A model generated the notes under the pieces. That model saw only the letters and a list, made by a program, of their open reading frames with translations. It was not told where the DNA came from and searched no databases. 39,703 nucleotides of DNA from JBBDIK01 sp964640385 (GTDB taxonomy: Bacteria > Actinomycetota > UBA4738 > JBBDHU01), in the NCBI GenBank assembly GCA_964640385.1, contig CAZXFL010000018.1, positions 1 through 39,703 on the forward strand, read 5' to 3'. Positions 8,074-16,668 of this stretch are shown here, piece after piece (position 1 is the first letter of the stretch; every line of letters starts with the position of its first letter). The translations under genes were made by a program, and so were the position numbers.

Positions 8074-8517
8074 CTAGGCGCGGGGGTCGAAGGTCTGGAT
8101 CGGTTGTGGCGGGTCGTCTTCGGTTCCCGGAGCCGGGTTGCGTTCCAGGTACTCCATCGTGATGGTCGGTGACGGGAAGAACGACGTCACTCGCACATCG
8201 GCCCCCGTGTCGTTGCTCGAGCCGTGTGGGGTCAGCGGCGGGATGAACACGATCGAGCCCGCTTCGACGGCGCGCGTTTCATCGCCGAGTCGCCAGTCGG
8301 CGGTTCCTTCCTCGATCAGCACCGCCTCCTCCGTCGGGTGCACGTGCAGCGGGATGCCGTCGCCCGGAGCGATCGTCTCGCGGACGATCGTGACGTTGCG
8401 GACGAAGTTCCCGTCCGGCGTCGCCGGATCCACCATGAGCGCCCACGTGGAGTCGGGGCGGTGGTCGTCGGGGTGGGCGAGCAGCGGCTTGAACTCGGGC
8501 GGGTCAACGATGGCCAT
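8074..8517 (-). CDS. Cupin-domain protein
   Basis: The 147-residue protein is a single conserved cupin barrel. Motif 1 is seen around PLHVHPTEEAVLIEEG (two His and a Glu that normally bind a metal) and motif 2 around GSIVFIPPLTPHG. The substrate or binding role is unknown; such small cupins include isomerases, dioxygenases and sensors. AGGAGGAG lies nine bases before the ATG and a TAGGGT -10 box is about 30 bases upstream, so this gene has a normal leader. A GC hairpin (8067-8086) covers its last codons. Confidence 0.82.
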   Translation of the reverse strand: MAIVDPPEFKPLLAHPDDHRPDSTWALMVDPATPDGNFVRNVTIVRETIAPGDGIPLHVHPTEEAVLIEEGTADWRLGDETRAVEAGSIVFIPPLTPHGSSNDTGADVRVTSFFPSPTITMEYLERNPAPGTEDDPPQPIQTFDPRA

Positions 8518-8561
8518 GGGCGAGCTCCTCCTGGTCGGTGACCCGAGACCCTAGTGCAGCA

Positions 8562-9335
8562 TCAGCTTTCGACGGCGTGGACGGCGTCGAGATCGGCTGC
8601 CGAAAGACCGAGATGACCCGGTTCTGTCTCCGGCGGCAGCTCGATCTGCAGGACCGTCGCGCGCTGCACGCTTACGCGGACGTCGCTGGCCTCGTAGTCG
8701 AGCATGTGGCCGCCGATCGTGCGGTCCTGGCTGACCAGGTGCAGGTGATAGCCGGGGATCTGGATGCCCTCGGCGGCCTTCGGGAACCGGAACCCGACCA
8801 TGGTCCCCGTCACGTCGTGCAGGTCGAACCTGCGCTGGTTCGCGGCGACGGCTTCGGCGAACGGCCGACGGTAGGGCTGCCGCTCCGGCACGGCGCTCCG
8901 CGCCAGGATGTGTGGGAACCGGCCGTCGATGCGCACCGCGATGGCGGCGTCTTCGCCCCCGGCCAGCCGGTCGATCGCGGCCTCGACGTTGGCCCTCGGG
9001 TGGATGCCTGCCAGTTCCTCGGTGGCATCGGCCTCGAAGAACGTCACGAGGGCGAACGGCGTGCACCGGTCGGGGGGCACGGCATGCGCTCTCCCGTCGA
9101 CCGTCATCTGGAAGAACTGGCCGTCGACCAGCACCAGCTCGCCGTCGAGCGCATCGAGCGTGCCGATGCCGAGGTTCCCGTGCGCGGCCAGTTCCCCGAT
9201 CGTGAAGTCGCCGTCGAAGCGCCGCTCGATCAGTGCGTCCAGGGTCGAGACCTGCATGAAGTGATGTTCGCCGGCGTGATCGGGGGCAACATCCTTGCGT
9301 CGAACCTGCACGATCCGCAGTCCGGGGAGTTGCAT
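8562..9335 (-). CDS. budA: Alpha-acetolactate decarboxylase
   Basis: The protein (257 residues from the ATG at 9335) matches acetolactate decarboxylase, which converts alpha-acetolactate to acetoin with a zinc ion. Diagnostic segments are FMQVSTLDALIERRFDGDFT, HGNLGIGTLDALDGELVLVDG, PPDRCTPFALVTFFEAD and GYHLHLVSQDRTIGGHMLD, the last holding the three zinc-binding histidines. The ATG at 9257 would begin exactly at the conserved QVSTLDAL block; 9335 leaves room for the usual N-terminal helix. No acetolactate synthase or butanediol dehydrogenase lies nearby, so it may remove spilled acetolactate or make acetoin. It lies nine bases after a small gene on the same strand. Confidence 0.88.
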   Translation of the reverse strand: MQLPGLRIVQVRRKDVAPDHAGEHHFMQVSTLDALIERRFDGDFTIGELAAHGNLGIGTLDALDGELVLVDGQFFQMTVDGRAHAVPPDRCTPFALVTFFEADATEELAGIHPRANVEAAIDRLAGGEDAAIAVRIDGRFPHILARSAVPERQPYRRPFAEAVAANQRRFDLHDVTGTMVGFRFPKAAEGIQIPGYHLHLVSQDRTIGGHMLDYEASDVRVSVQRATVLQIELPPETEPGHLGLSAADLDAVHAVES

Positions 9336-9343
9336 CGCTTGCG

Positions 9344-9532
9344 TCAGCCGAGTTCGAAGCCTGCGAACGACGCCCACTTGGGGTCGACCACGAACGTGCC
9401 CTGTTTGCCGACGCCGAGGACGACCACCGGGACGACATCGCGGTTCCCGGTTTCCGTGTCGATCGAGATCGAGCCGGTGGTGCCCGGCCAGTCCGCGGTG
9501 CCCGGAAGCGAAGAGGGGGCCGTCTTCTGCAT
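9344..9532 (-). CDS. Small hypothetical protein (62 residues)
   Basis: The frame shows the extreme third-position GC of real genes here and stops nine bases before acetolactate decarboxylase, so it probably shares its transcript. The peptide is strand-rich (TGSISIDTETGNRDVVPVVV, then GVGKQGTFVVDPKW) and has no signal peptide, cysteine or membrane segment. I do not recognise it. No Shine-Dalgarno sequence is visible. Its start lies about 43 bases from the divergent membrane glycosyltransferase gene. Confidence 0.5.
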   Translation of the reverse strand: MQKTAPSSLPGTADWPGTTGSISIDTETGNRDVVPVVVLGVGKQGTFVVDPKWASFAGFELG

Positions 9533-9563
9533 GTGCGGACAACCATAGCGGGTCGGCGGGGTC

Positions 9564-9569
9564 TACACT
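9564..9569 (+). promoter_or_regulatory. -10 box, leaderless promoter of the membrane glycosyltransferase gene
   Basis: TACACT is six bases before the GTG at 9576, with no ribosome site. This selects GTG 9576 as the start. Confidence 0.55.
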
Positions 9570-9575
9570 CAGGCC

Positions 9576-11165
9576 GTGCAGGCACAGGCGCAGAGCAGGA
9601 TCCCTGGGAACCCGCTGCCCGCCATCGTCGCCGGGTGCGCCGGGATCGTGCTCGAGCTTGCCGTCGCCGCACTGCGCGGGTCCCCGTTGCATCCGCTCCT
9701 TCCGAAGGACGCCCCCGTCTCGATCCTGTCGTGGCGGCCGGAGCAGGTCGGGCTCGGGGGCCGGCAGGGCCTCGTGGTGATCGTCGCCATCGTCGTGGTG
9801 ATCGCGGCGCTCGGGTGCTTCCTGTTCGCCGCGCGCGAGGCGTGGTACGGGAACGTGCCGGTCGGGTGGGCGCTGCTGCTGGCGGCGATCTTCGCGGTGG
9901 CCGTCCTCTTCGTGCCGCTCCTGCTCTCGCGCGACGTGTACAACTACGCGCTCTACGGACGCATGGTCAGCCTCTACGGCAAGAATCCGTATACGACCGT
10001 GCCGACCGATGTCGGTCCGGGTGATCCGTTCTTCGCGCTGTCGGGGGAGAAGTGGCGCGAGATCCCGTCGGTCTACGGTCCTGCGTTCTCGATGCTCTCC
10101 GCGGGCGTGACGAGCGCGTTCAAGGACGTGACCCGGACCGTCCTGGCGTTCCGGTTCATCGCGATCGTCGCCAGCGTCGGAACCTCCCTGCTCATCGCCT
10201 TCGTGGCCAAGGAGCTCTTCCCGCAGCGTGCCGCGTTCGCGGTGGTGCTGTTCGGGTGGAACCCGGTGGTCGTATTCAACTCGGTCGGCGGCGGGCACAA
10301 CGATGTCCTGGTGGCCATGTGCATCGTCGGCGCGCTGGCGTTGGTTGTCGTCCGTCGCGAGTACCTAGCGACCGGGGTGCTGATGCTCGGCGTCCTGGTG
10401 AAAGCCAGCGCGGCGATCCCGTTGCTCCTGCTCCTGGTCTGGGTGGTGTGGAAGCATCCCGGGACCAAGGAACGCGTCCTGGCCGCGGCGAAGCACCTGG
10501 CGGTGATCGTCGTCCTCGGAGTCGGGTTCGCCGCGCCGTTCTGGCAGACGGAGAACCCGACGCTCGGCCTCGCCGAGGTCTCGACCCACGAAGGCGGCTA
10601 CTCCGTCGTGACGTTCTTCTTCTACTCGATCGGGCGCGGCGTCGGCGCGCTGGGCGGGTGGCCGGCGCAGAGCCTTTCCTACTGGGTGATACGGATGCTC
10701 TTCCTGGCGGTGCTGCTGGTCGTGTTGTTCCGGCTGGGCCGGCGACTCGTCCGGGACGATCCGGCGGTCCTTCCACTGCAGGAACTCGGCGCCGCCTGGG
10801 CCTGGGGACTGTTGGCCGTCATGCTCGTCAGCCCGTTCATCTTGCCGTGGTACATCGTGTGGGTCCTGCCGCTGGCGTTCCTTCTGCCGAAGGTCCCGCG
10901 GACGGTCGCGATCGTGCTGTCGGTCGCCTTCGCGGCCTTCCAAGTCGTGGCGGAACCGCTCCGGTCCGAGGCCGCATACGACGCGGTGACGTTCGTGCGC
11001 GACTGGGCGATCCGTCCTGCCGTCGGTGTACTCCTGGTCTGGATGTTGGTCGATCTCTGGCGGCGGCTACGCGACGGTCGCGCGCTTGCGGACACGCAGC
11101 ATCACGTATCCAGGGCCCCCCGCGAGGAGGAGGACGGCGTAGGCGCCCCAGCCGTCGAGAGGTAG
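9576..11165 (+). CDS. Polytopic GT-C-type glycosyltransferase (mannosyltransferase-like)
   Basis: The 529-residue protein has about a dozen membrane segments. The segment LLLSRDVYNYALYGRMVSLYG, followed by KNPYTTVP, is typical of polyprenol-phosphate-mannose-dependent alpha-mannosyltransferases and relatives (MptA/MptB, GT87): the first-loop Asp is the presumed catalytic base and the YGR...NPY pattern is diagnostic. EIPSVYGPAFSM matches the next conserved loop. It probably adds a sugar from a lipid-linked donor to an envelope glycan outside the membrane. The last 33 codons overlap the end of the convergent gene; that tail is hydrophilic and outside the conserved domain, suggesting an earlier stop was lost. 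Confidence 0.75.
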   Translation: MQAQAQSRIPGNPLPAIVAGCAGIVLELAVAALRGSPLHPLLPKDAPVSILSWRPEQVGLGGRQGLVVIVAIVVVIAALGCFLFAAREAWYGNVPVGWALLLAAIFAVAVLFVPLLLSRDVYNYALYGRMVSLYGKNPYTTVPTDVGPGDPFFALSGEKWREIPSVYGPAFSMLSAGVTSAFKDVTRTVLAFRFIAIVASVGTSLLIAFVAKELFPQRAAFAVVLFGWNPVVVFNSVGGGHNDVLVAMCIVGALALVVVRREYLATGVLMLGVLVKASAAIPLLLLLVWVVWKHPGTKERVLAAAKHLAVIVVLGVGFAAPFWQTENPTLGLAEVSTHEGGYSVVTFFFYSIGRGVGALGGWPAQSLSYWVIRMLFLAVLLVVLFRLGRRLVRDDPAVLPLQELGAAWAWGLLAVMLVSPFILPWYIVWVLPLAFLLPKVPRTVAIVLSVAFAAFQVVAEPLRSEAAYDAVTFVRDWAIRPAVGVLLVWMLVDLWRRLRDGRALADTQHHVSRAPREEEDGVGAPAVER

Positions 11166-13004
11166 GCCGATCCGCTCGAGCGCGATCGCGGCGAGGATCA
11201 GCGCAGCGAGCCCGAATGCCGGCGCGAGCGCCGTTGCCCGTGCGGCGTCGTGGGTCGCAGCCATCGCCCACCCGAACCCGGCGGCGCCGAGGAGCACGAA
11301 CGTCAGGACACCTGCGAAAACGAACGACCACGAGGAGTGCGGTGCGAGCGGATCGTCGCCCGTCGGCACTCCTGCTCGCTCGAGGTTGATCGCCCTGACC
11401 TCCAGGTTGGACGTCGCGTCGGCGCCCGTAGCAGGCCGGGGTTCGCGTTCGCCTGGCGGCGTGGTCTCCGTCTGTACCGTGGACCCCCGCTCAGGGACCA
11501 GCAGCACCGGGTTCCCACCGAGGTCCAGGAGGTCGGCCAGCGAGTCACGCGACATCGTGTCGTGGACCTCGTCCCCCATCAGCGTGGGCTGGCCGCGGAC
11601 GACGACGTCGGAGCTTCCGACATAGACATGGACATCGCGGATCCGGTCGACGGGCATCGCGGAGCGCAGGAGGTTCGCGTCGTGGGCGGCGGCGAACCCC
11701 GCACCTGCGCCCGGTGCGTTGGAGGCGTAGACCAGGGGCGTTCCGGGCGGAAGCTCCTCAGCGATGCGAGCGGCTTCGGTGCTCTTGGTGGCGACTCCTT
11801 CGTCGATGAACGGATGCTGCTGTGCCCAGGTGAACGTAGCCACCGCGACCAGCGCGACCACGAGCCCGGCGGCGGCCACCAGGGCGAGGACGCGTTGCTC
11901 GGATGCATGGAGGACCTTGGCGAGACCGAGGGTGACGGCGATCGGGATGACGTAGCCGAAATTCAGGAACCGCTCGGCCGGGAACCAGCTCGTGACCAGC
12001 GCGACGACGATGCCCCCGAGCAGCACCGCCATCCAGCCCTGAAGCAGCCTTCCGGGGAACCCGCGCTCGCGATGGATCCCCCAGAACGCGAGGGGAAGGG
12101 TGAGGAAGGGCAGGTAGCGGAGAACATGACGGATGAAGCGCTCGCGGTACAGGCCACCGAGCGTGTCGCCGAGGCCCGACCGCCGCAGATAGGCGTCCTG
12201 GGAGGTCGGCGCCTCCAGCGGCCCCGGCCCGCCGAGCAAGGCCAGCAGTCCGGCGCCCAGGACGGCGGCGCCTCCCCCGACCGCGACCGTGATCCTGCCG
12301 GGCTCGCTGTCCAGGAACGGGCGCTCGCGCAGGTCGCGGCGAGCCAGGAACGCCGTGATGGCCAGGATCCCTGCACCGACGAGGAAGAAGAAGGGATGCG
12401 CGAGACCGCCGGCGCCCATGAGGCCGGCCGCTGCGTAAGCGCCTCGGTGTTGGCCCTGGGCGAGACATGCGCATGCGCCGAGGAACAGCGCCGCATACGC
12501 GAGGTTCGCGAAATATCCCCCGGCCAGGTGGACCGCGAATGTTCCGGTCAGTACGCCGCCGACGACGAACAGTGTCGTGCGCGAGACAGACCGACCGTTG
12601 ACCTCGGGTCCGCGCGCGTCGCCGGTCAGGACCGCGCCGGCCAAGCCCGTCGCCGCTCCGAGTGCCGCCCCGAGGCCGCCGAGGACCTGCGCGATCGACA
12701 GACCTGAGGCTCCGGTGACGACGAGCGTGACCGCCGGTATGCCGGGGCGCGAGACGGCGGACAGGCCGTCGGCGGCCGCCAGCCGGGTCCACCACAGGTA
12801 CACGGGCGCGTCCGGCCCGATCGGATACAGGTAGCTCGCCCGCACGTACCGCTGCAGGAAGAACAGGAGCAGCCCGGCGGCGAGCAGCGCACTGATCCAG
12901 ATCGCGGTCTGGCGCTGCGATTCGTAGACGGGAAGATCGCCGGTCTCACCGGCGCGCGTCTCGCCCATGCCGGTTGCCGTCGGTGGGCCAGCCTGGCTGT
13001 CCAT
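11067..13004 (-). CDS. Large polytopic membrane protein of unknown function
   Basis: The 645-residue protein has a 33-residue hydrophilic N-terminus, about ten membrane helices, a soluble extracytoplasmic region (roughly residues 390-545) and a final helix group. The first loop contains YLYPIGPDAPVYLWWTRLAA, where the Asp after a first helix is reminiscent of GT-C enzymes, but no further family motif is seen, so a glycosyltransferase role is only a possibility. It is transcribed alone from a leaderless-type promoter and converges on the GT-C gene, overlapping it by 99 bases, which gives both transcripts complementary 3' ends. Confidence 0.7.
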   Translation of the reverse strand: MDSQAGPPTATGMGETRAGETGDLPVYESQRQTAIWISALLAAGLLLFFLQRYVRASYLYPIGPDAPVYLWWTRLAAADGLSAVSRPGIPAVTLVVTGASGLSIAQVLGGLGAALGAATGLAGAVLTGDARGPEVNGRSVSRTTLFVVGGVLTGTFAVHLAGGYFANLAYAALFLGACACLAQGQHRGAYAAAGLMGAGGLAHPFFFLVGAGILAITAFLARRDLRERPFLDSEPGRITVAVGGGAAVLGAGLLALLGGPGPLEAPTSQDAYLRRSGLGDTLGGLYRERFIRHVLRYLPFLTLPLAFWGIHRERGFPGRLLQGWMAVLLGGIVVALVTSWFPAERFLNFGYVIPIAVTLGLAKVLHASEQRVLALVAAAGLVVALVAVATFTWAQQHPFIDEGVATKSTEAARIAEELPPGTPLVYASNAPGAGAGFAAAHDANLLRSAMPVDRIRDVHVYVGSSDVVVRGQPTLMGDEVHDTMSRDSLADLLDLGGNPVLLVPERGSTVQTETTPPGEREPRPATGADATSNLEVRAINLERAGVPTGDDPLAPHSSWSFVFAGVLTFVLLGAAGFGWAMAATHDAARATALAPAFGLAALILAAIALERIGLPLDGWGAYAVLLLAGGPGYVMLRVRKRATVA

Positions 13005-13010
13005 GGCCTG

Positions 13011-13016
13011 AGCTTA
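13011..13016 (-). promoter_or_regulatory. -10 box, leaderless promoter of the large membrane protein gene
   Basis: TAAGCT on the minus strand is six bases before the ATG at 13004. Confidence 0.5.
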
Positions 13017-13056
13017 TGCGAGCGGGTGGCGCGGGTGGCGCGGGTGGGCCGCGAGG

Positions 13057-13791
13057 CTAGTCGTCGTCGGTCGCTGGGTCTTCGTCGCCGCCGCCACGAG
13101 CACGCGCGATCGGCGAGTCCATCGGGAGCGAGGGCTGTCGCAGGTCGACCGCCGGCGGACGCAGGCGACGAGGAGCGTGGCCCAGGCCGGCGGCGGGTGT
13201 CACGGCGCCGTCGGGGCGCTCGTGCTCGCGCTTCTCGTAGAACATCTGCAGCCCGAGGCTGTCGGCGAGCGCGCCGTACTCGCGGCGCAGCCACCGTTCG
13301 GCCTCGTAGTGGTCGTTCTGCAAGGCCAGGGCCTGCAGCAGGATCAGGTCAAGGGCCGCCGACGCGAGCCAGTCGATGTCCCGATCGAACCCGACCAAGC
13401 AATCCGATCCGGTCTGCTGGATGAACCGGTACACCTGCCCAGGCGGTACCTTCAGGACCGAGCACGAGCCGAAGTACAGGGTCTTGCCGTCGCAGCCGCC
13501 CTGGAGGGACATCCCCAGCTCTTTGAGGGTGACCGGGTGGCGGCCGATCAGGATCTTGCCGGGCTTGCCGTGGAAGGCGAAGTAGCCCAATGAGTAGTGG
13601 GCGTATTGCTTCTGGTGCCATTTGCGAAGGACGTCGTGGAGGGCCTCCACGGTGTTGACCCGGGTGTGGATGAAGTCGATCCCGTCCACGTCCTCCAGGA
13701 TGTCGAGGAGGTCGCGCACGCTGGCGCGGTCGGCCAGGTCTGAAGACCAGGCCCCCTCTACGCAGAAGATCCCGGGGACGGTCCTTCCCAT
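13057..13791 (-). CDS. Caspase-like fold protein, DUF6642-like
   Basis: The 244-residue protein starts GIFCVEGAWSSDLADRASV and resembles a family I recall as DUF6642. Two segments look like the His/Cys dyad of caspase/CHAT-type peptidases: YFAFHGKPG (His74) at the end of one strand and LYFGSCSVL (Cys110) at the end of the next, 36 residues apart. A VGFDRDIDWLASAALDLILL helix follows. The last 50 residues are Pro/Arg/Asp-rich and probably disordered. Whether it is a protease is not known. The ATG at 13791 has a near-perfect ribosome site (GGGAGGAGG, about seven bases upstream); the open frame extends to 13854 without one. It is divergent from tldD. Confidence 0.7.
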   Translation of the reverse strand: MGRTVPGIFCVEGAWSSDLADRASVRDLLDILEDVDGIDFIHTRVNTVEALHDVLRKWHQKQYAHYSLGYFAFHGKPGKILIGRHPVTLKELGMSLQGGCDGKTLYFGSCSVLKVPPGQVYRFIQQTGSDCLVGFDRDIDWLASAALDLILLQALALQNDHYEAERWLRREYGALADSLGLQMFYEKREHERPDGAVTPAAGLGHAPRRLRPPAVDLRQPSLPMDSPIARARGGGDEDPATDDD

Positions 13792-13909
13792 GTGGTGCCT
13801 CCTCCCTCCATATTCGTCCTCCCGGAGGACAAGGATAAGTCCGGGTGCCGACAAACCTGGGGAAAGTGACAGAACCCCAGGCCAGGGGGGGGTGGCGCGG
13901 AGGCTCGGC

Positions 13910-13915
13910 TAAACT
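13910..13915 (+). promoter_or_regulatory. -10 box before tldD
   Basis: TAAACT lies nine bases before the GTG at 13925; no ribosome site is seen, so the message probably has no leader or one of a few bases. Confidence 0.4.
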
Positions 13916-13924
13916 TCCGGGCCC

Positions 13925-15313
13925 GTGCTCGATCGTGAACTCGCCGAGGAGGTCCTCGCCGCCGCGCTGAAACGCGGTGGCCGCTGGTCGGAGCTGTTCG
14001 TCGAGGAACGCCGCTCGGTGTCGGCCCGGCTGGACGACGGCAAGATCGAGGATCTGACGTCGGGGCTCGATCGCGGGGCCGGGGTGCGCGTCGGCCACGG
14101 TTCGTCGTTCGGGTACGCGTACTCGAACCGCCTGGATCGCGCCGCCCTGCTCGAAGCCGCTGCCGCAGCTGCTGCCTCGGTCAAGGAGGACGAGCCGGGA
14201 ACCGAGGTCGTGGCGCTGACGACGGTCGAGCCGCCGGTGGTCCACGAGGCCCTCGAGCCGGCCGACGCCGTCGAGAAGTCGAGCAAGGTCGCCTGGGTGC
14301 GGGAGGCGGACGAAGCGGCGCGGTCCTTCGACGGCAACGTCCGGCAGGTGACCGCGTCCTACGGCGACTCGTTGCAGCGCATCCTGATCGCGACCAGCGA
14401 CGGCCGGTGGGTCGAAGAGCAGCGTCCGCGCATCCGGCTGGTCGTGCAGGTCGTGGCCGCGCGCGACGACGTCATCCAGACCGGGTTCTACGGGCCGGCG
14501 GGGCTGCAGGGGGCCGAGTACATCGGGCTGCATCCGCCCGGCGAGATCGGCCGGACGGCCGCGGAACGCGCGGTCAAGATGCTGGATTCGATCCCGGCGC
14601 CGGCGGGCGAGATGCCCGTCATCATGGCGCCCGGGACTGGCGGCGTGCTCTTCCACGAGGCCGTCGGGCACCCACTGGAGGCCGACATCATGCAGAAGGA
14701 GGCCTCCATCTATCAGGGGAAGATGGGGGAGCTCGTCGCCTCGCCGCTGGTGAACGGCGTTGACGACGCAACCGTTCCGAACGAGTGGGGTTCGTTCTCG
14801 TTCGACGACGAGGGTGAGGTGTCACAGCGGACGGTGCTCTTCGAGGAAGGGGTGCTGCAGGGACTGCTCTACGACCGGATCCGCGCCCAAGGGGACGATG
14901 TCGCCTCGACAGGCAACGGGCGGCGCCAGTCCTACGCGAGTCCGCCGATCCCGCGGATGACCAATTCCTACATCCTGACTGGCGACCAGCAGCACGCCGA
15001 CATCATCGCCGACACGGCGAAGGGCTTCTACGCGAAGTCGCTCGGCGGCGGCCAGACGAATCCGGCGACCGGCGACTTCGTGTTCGGGGTGACCGAAGGT
15101 TACCTCGTCGAGAACGGGGAACTCACGACGCCGGTGCGGGGCGCGAACCTGGTCGGTCGCGGCATCGACATCATGCTCGCGGTCGATGGGGTGGCCATGG
15201 ACTTCGAGACATGGGAAGGCGTGTGCGGCAAGGACGGACAGGGCGTGCCGGTGGGATCGGGATCGCCGACGTTGCGTATCGCCAAGATGACGGTGGGGGG
15301 CACCGGTGCCTGA
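13925..15313 (+). CDS. tldD: TldD, zinc metalloprotease subunit
   Basis: The 462-residue protein is full-length TldD, the catalytic half of the TldD/TldE protease that trims unfolded or modified peptides such as microcin precursors and CcdA. The zinc motif HEAVGH (His244, Glu245, His249) sits in LFHEAVGHPLEADI, and the C-terminal CGKDGQGVPVGSGSPTLRI block contains the conserved cysteine and Gly-rich segment. It begins with GTG. The last eight bases overlap the start of tldE, so the two subunits are coupled. No obvious peptide substrate gene lies next to the pair. Confidence 0.92.
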   Translation: MLDRELAEEVLAAALKRGGRWSELFVEERRSVSARLDDGKIEDLTSGLDRGAGVRVGHGSSFGYAYSNRLDRAALLEAAAAAAASVKEDEPGTEVVALTTVEPPVVHEALEPADAVEKSSKVAWVREADEAARSFDGNVRQVTASYGDSLQRILIATSDGRWVEEQRPRIRLVVQVVAARDDVIQTGFYGPAGLQGAEYIGLHPPGEIGRTAAERAVKMLDSIPAPAGEMPVIMAPGTGGVLFHEAVGHPLEADIMQKEASIYQGKMGELVASPLVNGVDDATVPNEWGSFSFDDEGEVSQRTVLFEEGVLQGLLYDRIRAQGDDVASTGNGRRQSYASPPIPRMTNSYILTGDQQHADIIADTAKGFYAKSLGGGQTNPATGDFVFGVTEGYLVENGELTTPVRGANLVGRGIDIMLAVDGVAMDFETWEGVCGKDGQGVPVGSGSPTLRIAKMTVGGTGA

Positions 15314-16646
15314 TCTGGGTGACCTGTGCGCGGCGGCGATCGAAGCGGCTGTGGGTGACGAGCAGGTCGAGGCGTTCGCCGATGAGGGAAAGCACACCGA
15401 GGTGCGCGCCTACAAGCAGGAAGTCGAGTCACTCGAGTTCTCCGAGTCGCGTGGGGTCGGGGTTCGGGTGATCACGCCGGATGGGCGGCTCGGATATGCC
15501 TGGGTGGCGGATCCGTCGATGGATGAGGTCGTTGCCACCGTGGCGACCGCGCGGGAGAACGCGGGGTTCTCTGAGCCGGATCCGCACAACGTGCTTCCGG
15601 ATGCGGCGCCGCTCGTGCCGATCCCTGAGCTGTTCCACGAGCCGCAGGCGTTCGTGGAGACCTCTCGGAAGGTTGCGATGGCGCTAGACATGGAGGAGTT
15701 CGCCGTTTCCCAGGATCCGCGGGTGACCAAGGTGGAAGAGGTGCAGTACGGGGACGCTGTCTCGCGCGTCGCGATCGCCACGACCGAGGGGATCGCGTCC
15801 GAGTACGCGCGGACGGACTGCTGGTGCGTGGTATCGACGCTTGCCGAGCAGGACGACGAGACGCAGACCGGCTTCGCATTCCGACTGGCGCGCGAGATGG
15901 GCGGGCTCGAGTGGGCCGACTGCGCGGCGGAGGCGGTCGAGCGCAGCGCGCGGCTGCTGGGGGCGAGGAAGCCGCCGAGCGCGCAGGTACCGGTGGTTCT
16001 GGATCCGCACGCGTCGACGTCGTTCCTTGGGGTGTTGGCCGGGGCGCTGTCCGCGGAGGCGGTACAGAAGGGGCGGTCGTTGTTCGCCGACCAGGTCGGG
16101 GAGCAGGTGGGCACTGAGGTCGTCGAGCTGGTTGACGACGGCCGGCTCGAGGCCGGGTCAGCGGCGGCACCGTTCGATGGCGAGGGCGTTCCGACGCAGC
16201 GGACCGCGGTGGTCGAGGGCGGGGTGCTGCGGGGGTTCCTGCACAACACATACACGGCGCGGCGCGGTGGCGAGCGTTCGACCGGCAACGCGCGGCGCGG
16301 CGGCTACACGTCACGGCCCGGGGTGTCGACGACGAACTTCTACCTGGCCGGCGGCGAGTTGCTGCCCGAAGAGCTGTTGCGACACGCGGAGGGCGGCGTG
16401 CTGATCCAGGACGTGAGCGGCGTGCACTCGGGCACGAGCCCGATCAGCGGTGAGTTCTCGGTGGGGGCGACGGGGCTGCGTGTGCGGGGCGGCGGGCTGG
16501 CCGAGCCGCTGCGCGAGATGACGGTGGCGTCGACGATCACGGACATGCTGCGGGGCGTGACGGCGGTCGGAAACGACCTGCGGTTCTTCTCGTCGACCGG
16601 GTCCCCGTCGATCCTGATCGGCGAGATGACGGTCGGGGGGACCTAG
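15306..16646 (+). CDS. tldE: TldE/PmbA, protease partner subunit
   Basis: The 446-residue protein is the paralogue of TldD that lacks the HExxxH motif, as expected for TldE (PmbA). Family features include ESRGVGVRVITPDGRLGYAW, the TQTGFAF strand, the GGGVLIQDVSG-like block (GGVLIQDVSGVHSGTSPISGE here read in two parts) and the C-terminal SPSILIGEMTVGG. It forms the other half of the barrel-shaped heterodimer and lines the entry to the active site. The GTG start lies inside the end of tldD (8-base overlap). The MFS gene follows after 22 bases, with its own promoter. Confidence 0.92.
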   Translation: MPDLGDLCAAAIEAAVGDEQVEAFADEGKHTEVRAYKQEVESLEFSESRGVGVRVITPDGRLGYAWVADPSMDEVVATVATARENAGFSEPDPHNVLPDAAPLVPIPELFHEPQAFVETSRKVAMALDMEEFAVSQDPRVTKVEEVQYGDAVSRVAIATTEGIASEYARTDCWCVVSTLAEQDDETQTGFAFRLAREMGGLEWADCAAEAVERSARLLGARKPPSAQVPVVLDPHASTSFLGVLAGALSAEAVQKGRSLFADQVGEQVGTEVVELVDDGRLEAGSAAAPFDGEGVPTQRTAVVEGGVLRGFLHNTYTARRGGERSTGNARRGGYTSRPGVSTTNFYLAGGELLPEELLRHAEGGVLIQDVSGVHSGTSPISGEFSVGATGLRVRGGGLAEPLREMTVASTITDMLRGVTAVGNDLRFFSSTGSPSILIGEMTVGGT

Positions 16647-16656
16647 GGGCTAAACG

Positions 16657-16662
16657 TATCCT
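16657..16662 (+). promoter_or_regulatory. -10 box, leaderless promoter of the MFS gene
   Basis: TATCCT ends directly before the GTG at 16663 and six bases before the ATG at 16669. A message starting six bases on would begin at the ATG, so the ATG is preferred over the GTG. Confidence 0.5.
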
Positions 16663-16668
16663 GTGTCG

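Noticed and set aside
9258..10298. Upstream extension of the acetolactate decarboxylase frame to 578 codons
   Set aside because: The extra part is low-complexity Arg/Asp/His-rich sequence antisense to the membrane glycosyltransferase gene; the conserved domain starts near 9257.
11250..12707. A 485-codon plus-strand frame antisense to the large membrane protein
   Set aside because: Strongly biased Glu/Arg/Gln/Asp composition typical of antisense shadow frames, no start signal and no motif.
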